This document shows, one piece after another, positions 8,406 to 16,551 of a DNA stretch of 64,000 nt; position 1 is the stretch's first letter; each line of letters opens with the position of its first letter. The notes beneath the pieces are model-generated. The model was given only the letters and a program-made list of their open reading frames with translations. It ran no database searches and was not told the DNA's origin. Both the position numbers and the translations under genes were made by a program. This stretch comes from Microlunatus speluncae (GTDB lineage Bacteria > Actinomycetota > Actinomycetes > Propionibacteriales > Propionibacteriaceae): assembly GCF_009299835.1 (NCBI RefSeq), contig NZ_VKCZ01000003.1, positions 434,001-498,000 on the forward strand. The letters are read 5' to 3'.

Positions 8406-9419
8406 TCAGGGGGTCTCGAGCATCGGCACCAGCGTGTCCAGGACGTACGGCAGGCTGAGCACGGTGGCGAAATAGATCGCCGCGGCGAGCACCCCGCCGG
8501 TGTAGATCGAGTGGCCTTCCCGAACGGCGCGGAGCCGGCCGAACAACTCGTTGCGGGCCAGCTCGGCCCGGGCCTTGTCGTCCTCGGTGGCCCAGACCAG
8601 GACGTCGGCCTCGTCGAGGATGTCGAGCTTCTCGACCGGGATCTGTGCCTGGCCGCCATCGGTCGCGTACTCGTTGATCACCGGCGGGATGACGAAGCCG
8701 AGGTCGGTCAGGAATGCGGTGCTGAGGCCGTCCTGATAGGCGATCGCCTTGCCCTCGTAGTACGGCGCCTGGAGGAAGACCGCCTTCTTGCCGGCGAACT
8801 GCGGGTGATCGGCCGCCGCCCGGGCGAAGCGATCTCGCAGGTCCGTGATCAACTTCGTGGTCTCGGCCGCCTTGCCGACGGCGTTGCCGATCAGCTCGGT
8901 CTGCACCGTCCACGGCTCGAAGTTGTCGGAGTCGAAGCCGCCGCGGTTGGCGATGGTCGGCGCGAACTCGGACAGTCGGGCGTAGTCGGCGCTGGACAGC
9001 CCGGCGTTGGTGCCGAGGATCAGGTCCGGCTCGAGCGCTCCGATCCGCTCGAGCTGCAGTCCGTCGGCGGTGCTGAGCACCTCGGGCTTCGCGCCGGCCG
9101 CGGCCTGCTCCGCCCAGGGCCAGATCGCGTGCGGCCGATCGCCGTACCACTCGGTCACCGCGACCGGCGTCAGCCCGAGGGCGAAGAGCGTGTCCTGCTC
9201 GGTCAGTCCGACCGAGACGATCCGTTGCGGCGCGGCCGGGACCGTCGTGCTGCCGTACTTGTGCTCGACGGTCACCGGAAAGCCCGAACCGGCGCCGGAC
9301 GGCCCGGCCAGGGACGGCGTTTCGGCGGTGGAGTTGCAGCCGGCCGTTCCGAGGCTCGCGCCCAGGCCCAGGGCGACGGAACCGGTCAGCATCCGGCGGC
9401 GGGACAGGAAGGAGGTCAC
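8406..9419 (-). CDS. Iron-siderophore ABC transporter substrate-binding lipoprotein
   Basis: 337 residues from GTG 9419. The N-terminus carries a twin-arginine-like SRRRMLTG, a hydrophobic stretch and the lipobox LGTAGC (Cys28), so it is an exported lipoprotein. The body matches class III (FecB/FepB-type) binding proteins: PQRIVSVGLTEQDTLFALG near the start of the first lobe, LEPDLILGTNAGLS, and ADVLVWATEDDKA in the second lobe. It would capture ferric siderophores for an importer not present in this window. An iron-box-like sequence overlaps the start, and no clear ribosome-binding site precedes the GTG. Confidence 0.88.
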   Translation of the reverse strand: MTSFLSRRRMLTGSVALGLGASLGTAGCNSTAETPSLAGPSGAGSGFPVTVEHKYGSTTVPAAPQRIVSVGLTEQDTLFALGLTPVAVTEWYGDRPHAIWPWAEQAAAGAKPEVLSTADGLQLERIGALEPDLILGTNAGLSSADYARLSEFAPTIANRGGFDSDNFEPWTVQTELIGNAVGKAAETTKLITDLRDRFARAAADHPQFAGKKAVFLQAPYYEGKAIAYQDGLSTAFLTDLGFVIPPVINEYATDGGQAQIPVEKLDILDEADVLVWATEDDKARAELARNELFGRLRAVREGHSIYTGGVLAAAIYFATVLSLPYVLDTLVPMLETP

Positions 9420-9425
9420 AGTCAA

Positions 9426-9441
9426 TAAGGGTAACCTAACT
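9426..9441 (-). promoter_or_regulatory. DtxR/IdeR-like iron box
   Basis: On the minus strand the sequence TTAGGTTACCCTTA lies just upstream of the lipoprotein start. The first half matches the IdeR/DtxR consensus TTAGGTTAGGCTAACCTAA; the second half is degenerate. It would give repression in iron-replete cells. Confidence 0.6.
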
Positions 9442-9556
9442 TCGCCGGGCGACCGCACTGTGGCCAGGCCCCGGCGTCGGCGGCCGTTCCGATTACAGTT
9501 GGGCCTGGTTCGAGACCAGTTGACGGCCGAGAACAGGCATAACAGAGGGAGTCGGC

Positions 9557-10822
9557 GTGGGCCGCGTAGTGCAGAAGTACGGCGGATCGTCGGTGGCCGA
9601 TGCGGAGAGCATCAAGAGGGTCGCCAAGCGAGTCGTCGCCACCAAGCAGCAGGGCCACGACGTCGTCGTGGTGATCTCGGCCATGGGGGACACGACCGAC
9701 GAGCTGATGGATCTCGCGCTCCAGGTTTCCCCGCTGCCGCCGCCGCGAGAGCTCGACATGCTGCTCACCGCTGGTGAGCGGATGAGTGCCGCGCTGCTGG
9801 CGATGGCGATCGCCGACCTGGGCCTGCATGCCCGGTCGCTGACCGGATCGCAGGCCGGCATCATCACCACCGGTACGCACGGCAACGCGCGGATCATCGA
9901 CATCACGCCGGGTCGGATCGTTTCCGCGGTCGACGCCGGTGACATCGTGATCGTCGCCGGGTTCCAGGGCGTGGCCCAGGACACGAAGGACATCACCACC
10001 CTGGGCCGCGGTGCCTCCGACACCACGGCCGTCGCACTCGCCGCGGCCCTCCAGGCCGATCACTGCGAGATCTACACCGACGTCGACGGGATCTTCACCG
10101 CGGACCCGCGGATCGTCCCGAGTGCACGCCGGATCCCCAAGATCGGCTACGAGGAAATGCTCGAGATGGCCGCCTGTGGTGCCAAGATCCTGCACCTGCG
10201 CTGTGTCGAATACGCCCGACGGGAGCATGTCGCCGTGCATGTACGATCATCGTTTTCCGACCGGGACGGCACCTGGGTCACCGAGGCAGAGAAGGGAAGT
10301 GCCATGGAGCAGGCGATCATCTCCGGCGTCGTGCAAGATCGTGGCGAAGCCAAGATCACGATCGTCGGCGTGCCCGACCGGGTCGGCGAGGCCGCCCGGA
10401 TCTTCGAGGCGGTCGCCGCGACGGAGATCAACATCGACATGATCGTGCAGAACGTGTCGGCGGTCGAGACCGGCCGGACCGACATCTCGTTCACCCTGCC
10501 GAAGACCGACGGCACGGCCGCCAAGGCCGCCCTCGAGGCACTGCGGGAGAGTGTCGGCTTCGAGCAGGTCCTGTACGACGACCAGATCGGCAAGGTCTCC
10601 GTTGTCGGCGTCGGGATGCGATCCCACCCCGGCGTGACGGCGCGGTTCTTCACCGCCCTGGCCGAGGCGGGCGTGAACCTCGAGATGATCTCCACCTCGG
10701 AGATCAGGATCTCGGTCGTGGTCGACCAGGACGACGTCGACCGGGCCGTGGTCGCGGCGCACACCGCGTTCGGGCTGGACGCCGAGAACGAGGCGGTCGT
10801 CTACGCCGGAACGGGTCGCTGA
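9557..10822 (+). CDS. ask: Aspartate kinase (aspartokinase), alpha and beta forms
   Basis: 421 residues from GTG 9557. It phosphorylates L-aspartate, the first step to lysine, threonine, methionine and diaminopimelate. The kinase domain starts with the KYGGSSVA motif and includes the usual [16 protein letters not shown] segment. The C-terminal ~170 residues hold two ACT domains ([17 protein letters not shown] and [19 protein letters not shown]) that bind Lys/Thr. An internal ATG at 10304 with its own ribosome-binding site probably yields the small beta subunit, as in corynebacteria. The usual partner asd is not next to it; a membrane-protein gene follows instead. Confidence 0.97.
   Translation: MGRVVQKYGGSSVADAESIKRVAKRVVATKQQGHDVVVVISAMGDTTDELMDLALQVSPLPPPRELDMLLTAGERMSAALLAMAIADLGLHARSLTGSQAGIITTGTHGNARIIDITPGRIVSAVDAGDIVIVAGFQGVAQDTKDITTLGRGASDTTAVALAAALQADHCEIYTDVDGIFTADPRIVPSARRIPKIGYEEMLEMAACGAKILHLRCVEYARREHVAVHVRSSFSDRDGTWVTEAEKGSAMEQAIISGVVQDRGEAKITIVGVPDRVGEAARIFEAVAATEINIDMIVQNVSAVETGRTDISFTLPKTDGTAAKAALEALRESVGFEQVLYDDQIGKVSVVGVGMRSHPGVTARFFTALAEAGVNLEMISTSEIRISVVVDQDDVDRAVVAAHTAFGLDAENEAVVYAGTGR
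10292..10306 (+). promoter_or_regulatory. Internal ribosome-binding site and ATG for the aspartokinase beta subunit
   Basis: AAGGGAAG followed 3-4 nt later by the in-frame ATG 10304 (Met250 of the full protein), placed just before the first ACT domain. Translation from here would give a ~172-residue regulatory subunit, the known arrangement of overlapping lysC alpha/beta in corynebacteria. Confidence 0.75.
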
Positions 10823-10825
10823 TCC

Positions 10826-11266
10826 ATGTCGGACATGATCCCGTACGCCCTGATGCAGATCGCGTTCGGGCTGCCGTTCCTGATCGGCATCGTCCTGATC
10901 GGGGCCATGACCAAGGGGTCCGCCCGGGTGCTCGGCATGATCGGCTGCTTCCTGCTGTTGATCGCCCACGCGCTGACCGCGGTCGTGTCGATCATGTTGC
11001 CGCGGATCATGGCCGAGCTCAGCCTGTCGATGGCCATGGCCAGCGTGCCGCTCGCCATCATGAACGTGCTCGGCGCGATCGGCATGATCCTGGTCATCTG
11101 CGCCGTGGTGGCAGGTCGGCGCAAGCAGCCTCAACCGCAGCCGTTCCGGCCTGCAGGACAGCAGCCGATGCCGCCGCAAGGTCCCTATCAGCCGGGCCCG
11201 CAACCGACGCCCCCGCAAGGCCCCTATCAGCCGGGCCCGTACCAACCCGGCGGCTCACCCCAGTAA
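10826..11266 (+). CDS. Small membrane protein with Pro/Gln-rich tail
   Basis: 146 residues. The first ~95 form three or four hydrophobic helices, for example LMQIAFGLPFLIGIVLIGAM and AIMNVLGAIGMILVICAVVA. The remaining ~50 are low complexity, with two copies of a PPQGPYQPGP unit, presumably cytoplasmic. It starts 3 nt after the aspartokinase stop and is probably co-transcribed. I recognise no family, and the tail only suggests a disordered protein-interaction region. Confidence 0.7.
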   Translation: MSDMIPYALMQIAFGLPFLIGIVLIGAMTKGSARVLGMIGCFLLLIAHALTAVVSIMLPRIMAELSLSMAMASVPLAIMNVLGAIGMILVICAVVAGRRKQPQPQPFRPAGQQPMPPQGPYQPGPQPTPPQGPYQPGPYQPGGSPQ

Positions 11267-11299
11267 ATCCGGTCCCGGGCCAGGCAGGGGACGAAAGCA

Positions 11300-11367
11300 C
11301 AGACGCGACCGTTCGCCGCGTCAGCGACCGTTGAAACGATCGCGGATGCTGCGAACAGTCGCGTCTG
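11300..11367. terminator. Class B palindrome between convergent genes
   Basis: Outer arms CAGACGCGACCGTTCGC (11300-11316) and GCGAACAGTCGCGTCTG (11351-11367) pair with one mismatch. Inner arms GCGACCGTT and AACGATCGC pair around a 2-nt loop. It is placed between convergent stops at 11266 and 11383, so it is a likely bidirectional terminator. Confidence 0.75.
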
Positions 11368-11382
11368 ACTGTTTTCGGGCTC

Positions 11383-12138
11383 CTAGCGCGGGCAACTCTT
11401 GGTCTTGGCCAGGGTGTCCATCGCGGCGGCGTACTTCTCCAGGTTGGGCGGAGCCTTGCGCCAGGTGTCGAGCCAGACGGCCTGGGCGTCGTGGACCTCA
11501 CCGCCGGCCGACTTGCGCATGTCGGCGAGGTGATTCGACCAGTCCTTCATCACCAGGTCGGCGTTGGTCAGGGCCGAGGTGACCTTGTCCAGCCGGGCCC
11601 GGCAGACGGCGAGGTGGTCGGTCTGCTCCTCGTCCGCGCCCTTGACCGCCTTGCAGGCCCCGCTCTCGGCCTTGTAGCCCGCCTTGGCCGTCTGATACTT
11701 CGCCACGTCCGACGGCCCGGCCAGCTTGGACCGCTTGAAGATCGCCTTGGTCTGGGCGTCGGTGTTGCGGCCCAGGGTGAGATCGGTCTGCGCCTGTACG
11801 TGCTCCCGCCAGTGGCCGGTCCCGTCGCCGGCCGCGCCGAGCACGGACTCGGCCAGGGCCACCTCGCGCCGGCAGGAGGAGATCGCTTTCGCGGCCTGCT
11901 GTTCGCCGGTCAGTTCGCTGGCATCCCCGCTGGGGGCGCCGTCGGTCGACGGGGTGGACGAGGTGGACGGCACGGCACCGGGCTCGGCCGGCCCCGCCTG
12001 CTGCTGCTGCGAGTTCCAGACGAACAAACCCGCGCCGGCCGCAGCCAGGACCAGCAGCGGAACCGTACAGAGAATGACCACGCGCCGCATCAGCGGCGAT
12101 GGCGGTGGAGCCTCAAGGGCCCTACGCGGCCGAACCAT
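11383..12138 (-). CDS. Single-pass membrane-anchored protein of unknown function
   Basis: 251 residues from ATG 12138, chosen for the GGAGGGG ribosome-binding site 8 nt upstream. A short basic N-terminus is followed by one transmembrane helix (about 18-42, RRVVILCTVPLLVLAAAGAG) and a Ser/Thr/Pro linker. The extracytoplasmic domain of about 160 mainly helical residues has four or five Cys (SSCRREVAL, GACKAVKG, AVCRARLD, KSCPR), which may form disulfides. The overall design is that of a surface-anchored helical domain. No family recognised. Confidence 0.7.
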   Translation of the reverse strand: MVRPRRALEAPPPSPLMRRVVILCTVPLLVLAAAGAGLFVWNSQQQQAGPAEPGAVPSTSSTPSTDGAPSGDASELTGEQQAAKAISSCRREVALAESVLGAAGDGTGHWREHVQAQTDLTLGRNTDAQTKAIFKRSKLAGPSDVAKYQTAKAGYKAESGACKAVKGADEEQTDHLAVCRARLDKVTSALTNADLVMKDWSNHLADMRKSAGGEVHDAQAVWLDTWRKAPPNLEKYAAAMDTLAKTKSCPR

Positions 12139-12793
12139 ATGGGGTTCCCCTCCCGAGTTGCCGCCAAGATGTGCATCCGGCTGGCGTCGGTCAGCCGGAT
12201 CCGATCTCACTCGGTGCCGAAAAGGCTCAGAGAATCGTTGCGCGCGGCTTCGGCGCCGGTCGACGACATGTCGACCACGGGATTCGTGCGGTGACGTCCC
12301 CCGAACGACCTTGAATCGATTCGTGCACCCGCAGCGAGGTCCAAATCATCCTAGGGATCCCGGCTCAGGAGAAGCTCAACGTCGGGTTATCGTGCGAGGC
12401 CTGGCCTCAAGAGTTCGTCAAGAAGGGCATGCAAAAATCGGCCTTGCGTTCGCAAGTGCCTCGGCTCGCTGACTGCTCGGACGGTGTAGATCGCCCCGAG
12501 CACGGATGATGTTACGGGACCCGCGCCGAATCCGCGGTTGAAACTCGCGTGGTGTCGTCAACTCGTCACCATTCTGTCGGTCGGCGCGGCCGGACGTTGG
12601 TGCTGGCGGCATTCCTGACGGTCCGAGCACCCGCTGCGCAGCCTCTCGGCCTTCGAACAGCTGACCGAGGACGAGGTCACCGATGGTTCGAACGGTTTGG
12701 AACGCGCCCTCGCCGAGACGCCGGATGCGCCTGTTCCGCCGAGCACGCATCCGTGCCGTGGTGCACGTGGCCTGAATCCGCGTGGGGTCGTGA
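12139..12793. other. 655-nt region without a convincing gene; possible decayed coding remnant
   Basis: No frame here has a start, ribosome-binding site and plausible protein together. At about 12617-12820 on the + strand a stretch of ~66 codons has native-like codon use (contains LRSLSAFEQLTEDEV) but an in-frame TGA lies just before it and no start codon follows early on. This suggests a gene fragment. The rest shows nothing recognisable. It marks the left edge of the small-gene accessory block. Confidence 0.4.
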
Positions 12794-13306
12794 TCAGTCG
12801 GGTGATCCGGCCGACCTGGTGAGGTTGCGATCAAGGACGGTGAAGCCGTGCTCGACGAATTCCCGATCGCGCCGCAGCCGCTGGCGCAGCTCGGCCGCGA
12901 CCCGTTCGGCGACCGTGGCGGTATCTGAGTCGATCCGTCCTTGATCAACAGCTTCCCGGAGCTCGTCCTGATCGACAATGCCGCAATCGCCGTCCCGCCA
13001 CCAGAGATCGAGCTCGAGGTCGGTGTAACGGAATCCGTTATCGGTCTCGGTGACCGGCAGCGTGACATCGATGCCGATCCAGCGTCGGTCCTGCCACCAC
13101 CAGGCGGTCCACCACTCGCCAGGGACAAGTAGTTGAACACCGGCCGTGTTGTGCTTCGTATACAGCTCGCCCGAGTCGTAGTGAACCGCCGTCCCCTCGG
13201 GCGCGAACAGCCAGGTGCCCGGCGGCGCCGCCGTGATCAACCGGCTCCAGTGGGTGCGTACCGCTCCGTCGAGCTTGATCTTGGTGACGGAGCGCAGGTC
13301 GGTCAT
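12794..13306 (-). CDS. DUF402 domain protein (FomD/NtdP-like)
   Basis: 170 residues from ATG 13306 (MTDLRSVTKIKLDG). The DUF402 core is clear: a WLFAPEGTAVHYDSGELY strand region, the aromatic WWTAWWWQDRRWIGIDVTLP, and the acidic YTDLELDLWW...DQDEL metal-site region. Characterised relatives hydrolyse nucleoside di/triphosphates (NtdP) or cytidylyl phosphonates (FomD), so a phosphohydrolase is likely. The two Asp/Glu clusters expected to bind divalent metal are present. It stands 61 nt from the PNPOx-like gene on the same strand; context gives no substrate. Confidence 0.75.
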   Translation of the reverse strand: MTDLRSVTKIKLDGAVRTHWSRLITAAPPGTWLFAPEGTAVHYDSGELYTKHNTAGVQLLVPGEWWTAWWWQDRRWIGIDVTLPVTETDNGFRYTDLELDLWWRDGDCGIVDQDELREAVDQGRIDSDTATVAERVAAELRQRLRRDREFVEHGFTVLDRNLTRSAGSPD

Positions 13307-13367
13307 CGGACGACGGTAGCAACGTGCATGCGGTCTCGATGGTGGAGTGAAGTAGACCTGAGACGGC

Positions 13368-13865
13368 TCAGTCGAACGTGAAGCTCGTGACATCGACCGG
13401 GAACTGCGACCAGGCGAGCACCTGCCGCGGCTTGATCATGAACAGGCCATTCGCTGATTCGGGCTGATAGTCCTTGTACCGTTCGAGATAGCTGGCCTGG
13501 ACCCGGCCGAACGCCTCGGCGGTCAGATCGTTCTCCAGCGTGAACGTCCCATCGACGATGACCACGTCGAGAGCACTCTCCAGATGGACCTGGATCCGGG
13601 GATTGGCCAACAGATCACGACCCCACCTGGTCACCTGCACCCCGCCGTCCGCATACAGGGTGTTGTCGACCCAGGCGGCCCAGATCGGCCGGGCGTGCGG
13701 AGCACCGTCGGCATCGGCCGTGCTGAACCAGAAATGCTTGGCCTGCTCCAGTCGCTGCCGTACATCCGGCCAAGCCAGCGGTCGCTGCTCCCCGCGCTGG
13801 TTGTAGCCATCCGGTAACCGCCCTGGCCGGCCCTTCGGCCCGGTTGTCGAAGCGTTGTTGCCCAC
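13368..13865 (-). CDS. Pyridoxamine 5'-phosphate oxidase family (split-barrel flavin-binding) protein
   Basis: 165 residues from GTG 13865, with a strong GGAGGAGG site upstream. The fold signature is an FMN/F420-binding split barrel: FWFSTADADGAPHARPIWAAW, TLYADGG, then RIQVHLESALDVVIVDGTF. Actinobacterial members bind F420, haem or FMN and are mostly uncharacterised oxidoreductases. It ends with an aromatic-rich tail (VLAWSQFPVDVTSFTFD). No operon partner other than the downstream DUF402 gene. Confidence 0.85.
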   Translation of the reverse strand: MGNNASTTGPKGRPGRLPDGYNQRGEQRPLAWPDVRQRLEQAKHFWFSTADADGAPHARPIWAAWVDNTLYADGGVQVTRWGRDLLANPRIQVHLESALDVVIVDGTFTLENDLTAEAFGRVQASYLERYKDYQPESANGLFMIKPRQVLAWSQFPVDVTSFTFD

Positions 13866-14097
13866 CGAAACCTCCTCCGTCGTCGATCACCATCGAACCT
13901 AGAGGTGACCACCGACACCCGACTCAGCGGACCGGAGGGCGGTGCCAGTCAGGTGCTGACATGGGCCTTGTGATCAAGCAACCTCGGACCGATGGGGCGG
14001 CCACTGCACGGTCTATCCGGTGCTCGGGGATGGCCTGGCAGACTCGGATCGTTGCAGCTCTCGGATAGGGCGGTGAGCGAATCTATGCTTGGCAGGT

Positions 14098-14676
14098 GTG
14101 AACCAGGCGAAGGAACTGTCCGTTCCGTTTCGGTCGATGGGATTCGAGGGGCAGATTCTCATTGAGCAAACTTTGAACGACGATCCAGTCCGCACCGGAC
14201 ATGACATTGTCGCGGTCGGCTACAACGAGGAGTCCTTCCGTGGGTTCCCGATTGTGACTGCCTCCGTTGAGTACGCGGGTTCTGGTTACCGGGCGATCTT
14301 CGGATGGATTCAGACCGTCACGCACGAGTACGCCGAACCTGGCGACGGGACCATGACGACTCTCGACGCCTGGAGCGGCCTTGGCGCTCCTGTCCTTGCG
14401 TTGGGCTTTAAGCCGACCTTCTTCGACGCTCCGGCGAACCCCGATCATCCCGACATGCAGTGGATCGCGCACACGTTCCTCGTTCGCGTCGGATTGAGCG
14501 AGCGGACCCTGGAAGCACTGGCCGGATTCTCCTGGGGGTATGTGCTGCAATCCCACCAGCCCGCCGCGCTCGAGATGAGCCGGGTGAGCTGCTCTGACTG
14601 GGAACGCGTCACCAGTGCGTCGCGCGCGAATCTTGCGGATTGGTCATTGACCTGTCACCTGGCGGGCGGCAGGTGA
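14098..14676 (+). CDS. Protein of unknown function in the accessory block
   Basis: 192 residues if started at GTG 14098; TTG 14089 is also open and no ribosome-binding site decides. No known domain is recognised. It appears to be a soluble alpha/beta protein, with blocks such as MGFEGQILIEQTLNDDPVR, AGSGYRAIFGWIQTVTHEY and PDMQWIAHTFLVRVGLSE. Codons (many TTT, ATT, CTC and AAC/AAT mixtures) are less GC-biased than in the flanking core genes, in keeping with recent acquisition. Confidence 0.6.
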   Translation: MNQAKELSVPFRSMGFEGQILIEQTLNDDPVRTGHDIVAVGYNEESFRGFPIVTASVEYAGSGYRAIFGWIQTVTHEYAEPGDGTMTTLDAWSGLGAPVLALGFKPTFFDAPANPDHPDMQWIAHTFLVRVGLSERTLEALAGFSWGYVLQSHQPAALEMSRVSCSDWERVTSASRANLADWSLTCHLAGGR

Positions 14677-14751
14677 GCGGCCCGACGCAAAGATCTGCTT
14701 GGGTGCAGCCCTTTTGATCATGACGGGCGTTCCCTCTACAGCCCCTGAGAA

Positions 14752-15291
14752 TCAAGCGTCCGATACGGCGTCCGGCCCCGGCGGGTCATTGCCGACGAGG
14801 CCATCGACTGCTTCGCGGATGAGATCGGCGTGGCCGGCGTGCACTTGGTACTCCTCCAGCAACGTGACAAGCAAGCCGCGCCGGTTCAGAACCCAGGTCT
14901 CGGTGCCACCGGGGACGCGTACGTCCAACCCGTCGTCGGCACTCAGCGCCCGCCACTCGTTCCGGGCGCGTTCGACGGCCCCGTACCAGCCCGCATAGAG
15001 AGCCTCTGGTGCATCGGCAACCGCGGTGACCCAATCGCCTTCGCCGCCGGCTACTGCTGGCGGTCGACCAGCTGCGCCAGCCGCGAACCCATCCTCGACG
15101 GCAGTCAGGTGCTTGATCAATCCGGCCAGGGTCATCGCCGATGGCGGGTGTCGCCGGCGCAACTGATCGGCGTCGAGTCCTCCGGTCTTCCAAGCGAACC
15201 GCCACCGCGCACGGTCCAGAGCGAAGCACAGCACGGCCGCCTCGCTGCCATCCATGTCCTCAGCGAAGGGGTAGAGGTCCATGTGGTTCAT
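14752..15291 (-). CDS. DinB/DUF664 family protein
   Basis: 179 residues. It fits the four-helix DinB-like superfamily used by mycothiol- or bacillithiol-dependent transferases: FALDRARWRFAWKTGGLDADQLRRR, SAMTLAGLIKHLTAVEDGF with the first His ligand, and LLEEYQVHAGHADLIREAVDG with the typical HxxHxD-like end (HAGHAD). These three His/Asp are the usual metal ligands. The ATG overlaps the stop of the upstream NUDIX gene (ATGA), so the two are probably co-translated. Substrate unknown. Confidence 0.85.
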   Translation of the reverse strand: MNHMDLYPFAEDMDGSEAAVLCFALDRARWRFAWKTGGLDADQLRRRHPPSAMTLAGLIKHLTAVEDGFAAGAAGRPPAVAGGEGDWVTAVADAPEALYAGWYGAVERARNEWRALSADDGLDVRVPGGTETWVLNRRGLLVTLLEEYQVHAGHADLIREAVDGLVGNDPPGPDAVSDA

Positions 15292-15830
15292 GACCGTGAG
15301 GGTGGCAGGCCCGGCCCGAGGCCGAGACGGCTGTGGTGGTTGCCGTCGCTATCGGCGTTGTCTGCAGAGCCGGCGTTGGTCAGCCGGGCCCCTGACTGAA
15401 GGCGCGGTTCCCGATCTTGCTGCAACACCACATCGATCAGCGGCGTGTGTGGGTGATTGCCAACCTCCGTGATGGGGATCCAGTCGGCGAGGTCAGAGGT
15501 GCCATCAGATTCATGGCGTAGTTCCCCGCCGAGGAGTTCGACCCGATACACAACGTTGACACTGTGGATGTCGTGTCCGGAGTTGGTGGTCCATTCATTC
15601 GAATGAATGCCGATCAGATCACGAACTCTGGCGGTGTATCCGGTCTCCTCGGCGACCTCCCGAACAACGGTGTCCTCGGGATGTTCTCCATGCTCGACTC
15701 CGCCGCCGGGAAGGCCCCAGGTTCCTGACGTGTAGCGGGACAGCAGGATCGATCCGTCGACGTTGGTGCAAACGGCGTAGGCGCCGATTCGCTGGATTTG
15801 ATGAGCTGGGGCTTCCGCTGAATCCGGCAC
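15288..15830 (-). CDS. NUDIX hydrolase
   Basis: 180 residues if started at GTG 15830; the frame is open to TTG 15929 and no ribosome-binding site is clear, so the start is uncertain. The complete Nudix box GGVEHGEHPEDTVVREVAEETGY matches GX5EX7REUXEEXGU. It follows TWGLPGG and precedes a second strand region (VNVVYRVELLGGEL). It would hydrolyse a nucleoside diphosphate linked to some moiety. Overlaps the DinB-like gene by 4 nt. Confidence 0.85.
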   Translation of the reverse strand: MPDSAEAPAHQIQRIGAYAVCTNVDGSILLSRYTSGTWGLPGGGVEHGEHPEDTVVREVAEETGYTARVRDLIGIHSNEWTTNSGHDIHSVNVVYRVELLGGELRHESDGTSDLADWIPITEVGNHPHTPLIDVVLQQDREPRLQSGARLTNAGSADNADSDGNHHSRLGLGPGLPPSRS

Positions 15831-15967
15831 AAGCGCGACCGTATCGCGCCTGTCCGCCGCCCCGTAACTCAGGCCGCACAAGGGAAGTGCCGTGCGGCGA
15901 CCAGTCGAATGGAGCGGGTTGCTCGACAATTGACACGAGGATGTCGAATTTCAAGGATGAGGTCGAT

Positions 15968-16480
15968 ATGGATTCTGCTACCGCTAGCCCTATCGCCGGC
16001 CCGTTGAGTTGGGTTCTTTCTTCCCTTGCCGCCTTCGCGATGATCTTGCCGCTCATGGCTTGGGGTGGGTTGGTTGTGCCGCCGCAGTTGATCGCGCCGG
16101 TAGCTTCCCTGACAGGCGGACTCCTCGCCGGGCTCGTGACCAGCTGGGTTCGCAACGCCTTCATGTCCGACGCGAGCAGTCGCATCCTCGTCGTGGTCGG
16201 GACGACAGCGGCCGCGGCTCTCGTTGTCGCAGTGATCATGTTCCTTGCCAGCATGTTCCTGCCGATGCCGATAATCTTCCATCTTCCAATTGCGGCCATG
16301 ATTCTCGGCGCGTTCGCTTCCTGGGCTGCGTGGCGGTTTCGCAGTCCCGGCCGTCGCCTCGCCCGCGATGCCCTCATCTCGCTAGTCCTTCTGGTCGGCG
16401 GCGCGGCGCTGATTATGCTCACGCTGTTCGGCTTCTGCGCCACCCTCCTCACCTGCAGCGCCTACTCGGGACCCTTCTGA
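15968..16480 (+). CDS. Multi-pass membrane protein of unknown function
   Basis: 170 residues from ATG 15968, preceded by a GAGG; ATG 15941 is an alternative. At least four hydrophobic helices are visible (WVLSSLAAFAMILPLMAWGG, ILVVVGTTAAAALVVAVIMF, FHLPIAAMILGAFASWAAW, ALISLVLLVGGAALIMLTLF). No family recognised. Codon choice includes many T-ending codons unlike the core genes. It is divergent from the NUDIX gene with almost no intergenic space. Confidence 0.65.
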   Translation: MDSATASPIAGPLSWVLSSLAAFAMILPLMAWGGLVVPPQLIAPVASLTGGLLAGLVTSWVRNAFMSDASSRILVVVGTTAAAALVVAVIMFLASMFLPMPIIFHLPIAAMILGAFASWAAWRFRSPGRRLARDALISLVLLVGGAALIMLTLFGFCATLLTCSAYSGPF

Positions 16481-16500
16481 CCTGAGCACACCTCAACCTT

Positions 16501-16539
16501 ATGCCGTACGCTGTACAGAGTTACTGTCACCGTACGTGT
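16501..16539. promoter_or_regulatory. Candidate operator/promoter upstream of the VOC-domain gene
   Basis: The 50 nt before ATG 16552 hold CCGTACGCTGTACAG and, inverted, CTGTCACCGTACG, with repeated CCGTAC/GTACAG half-sites of a kind often seen at TetR-family operators. No regulator gene is adjacent. Weak evidence. Confidence 0.3.
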
Positions 16540-16551
16540 GAGGAAGTGATC

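Noticed and set aside
12418-13140. 240-codon minus-strand frame across the DUF402 gene and the empty region
   Set aside because: Overlaps a recognisable DUF402 gene in a different frame and shows no domain or ribosome-binding site.
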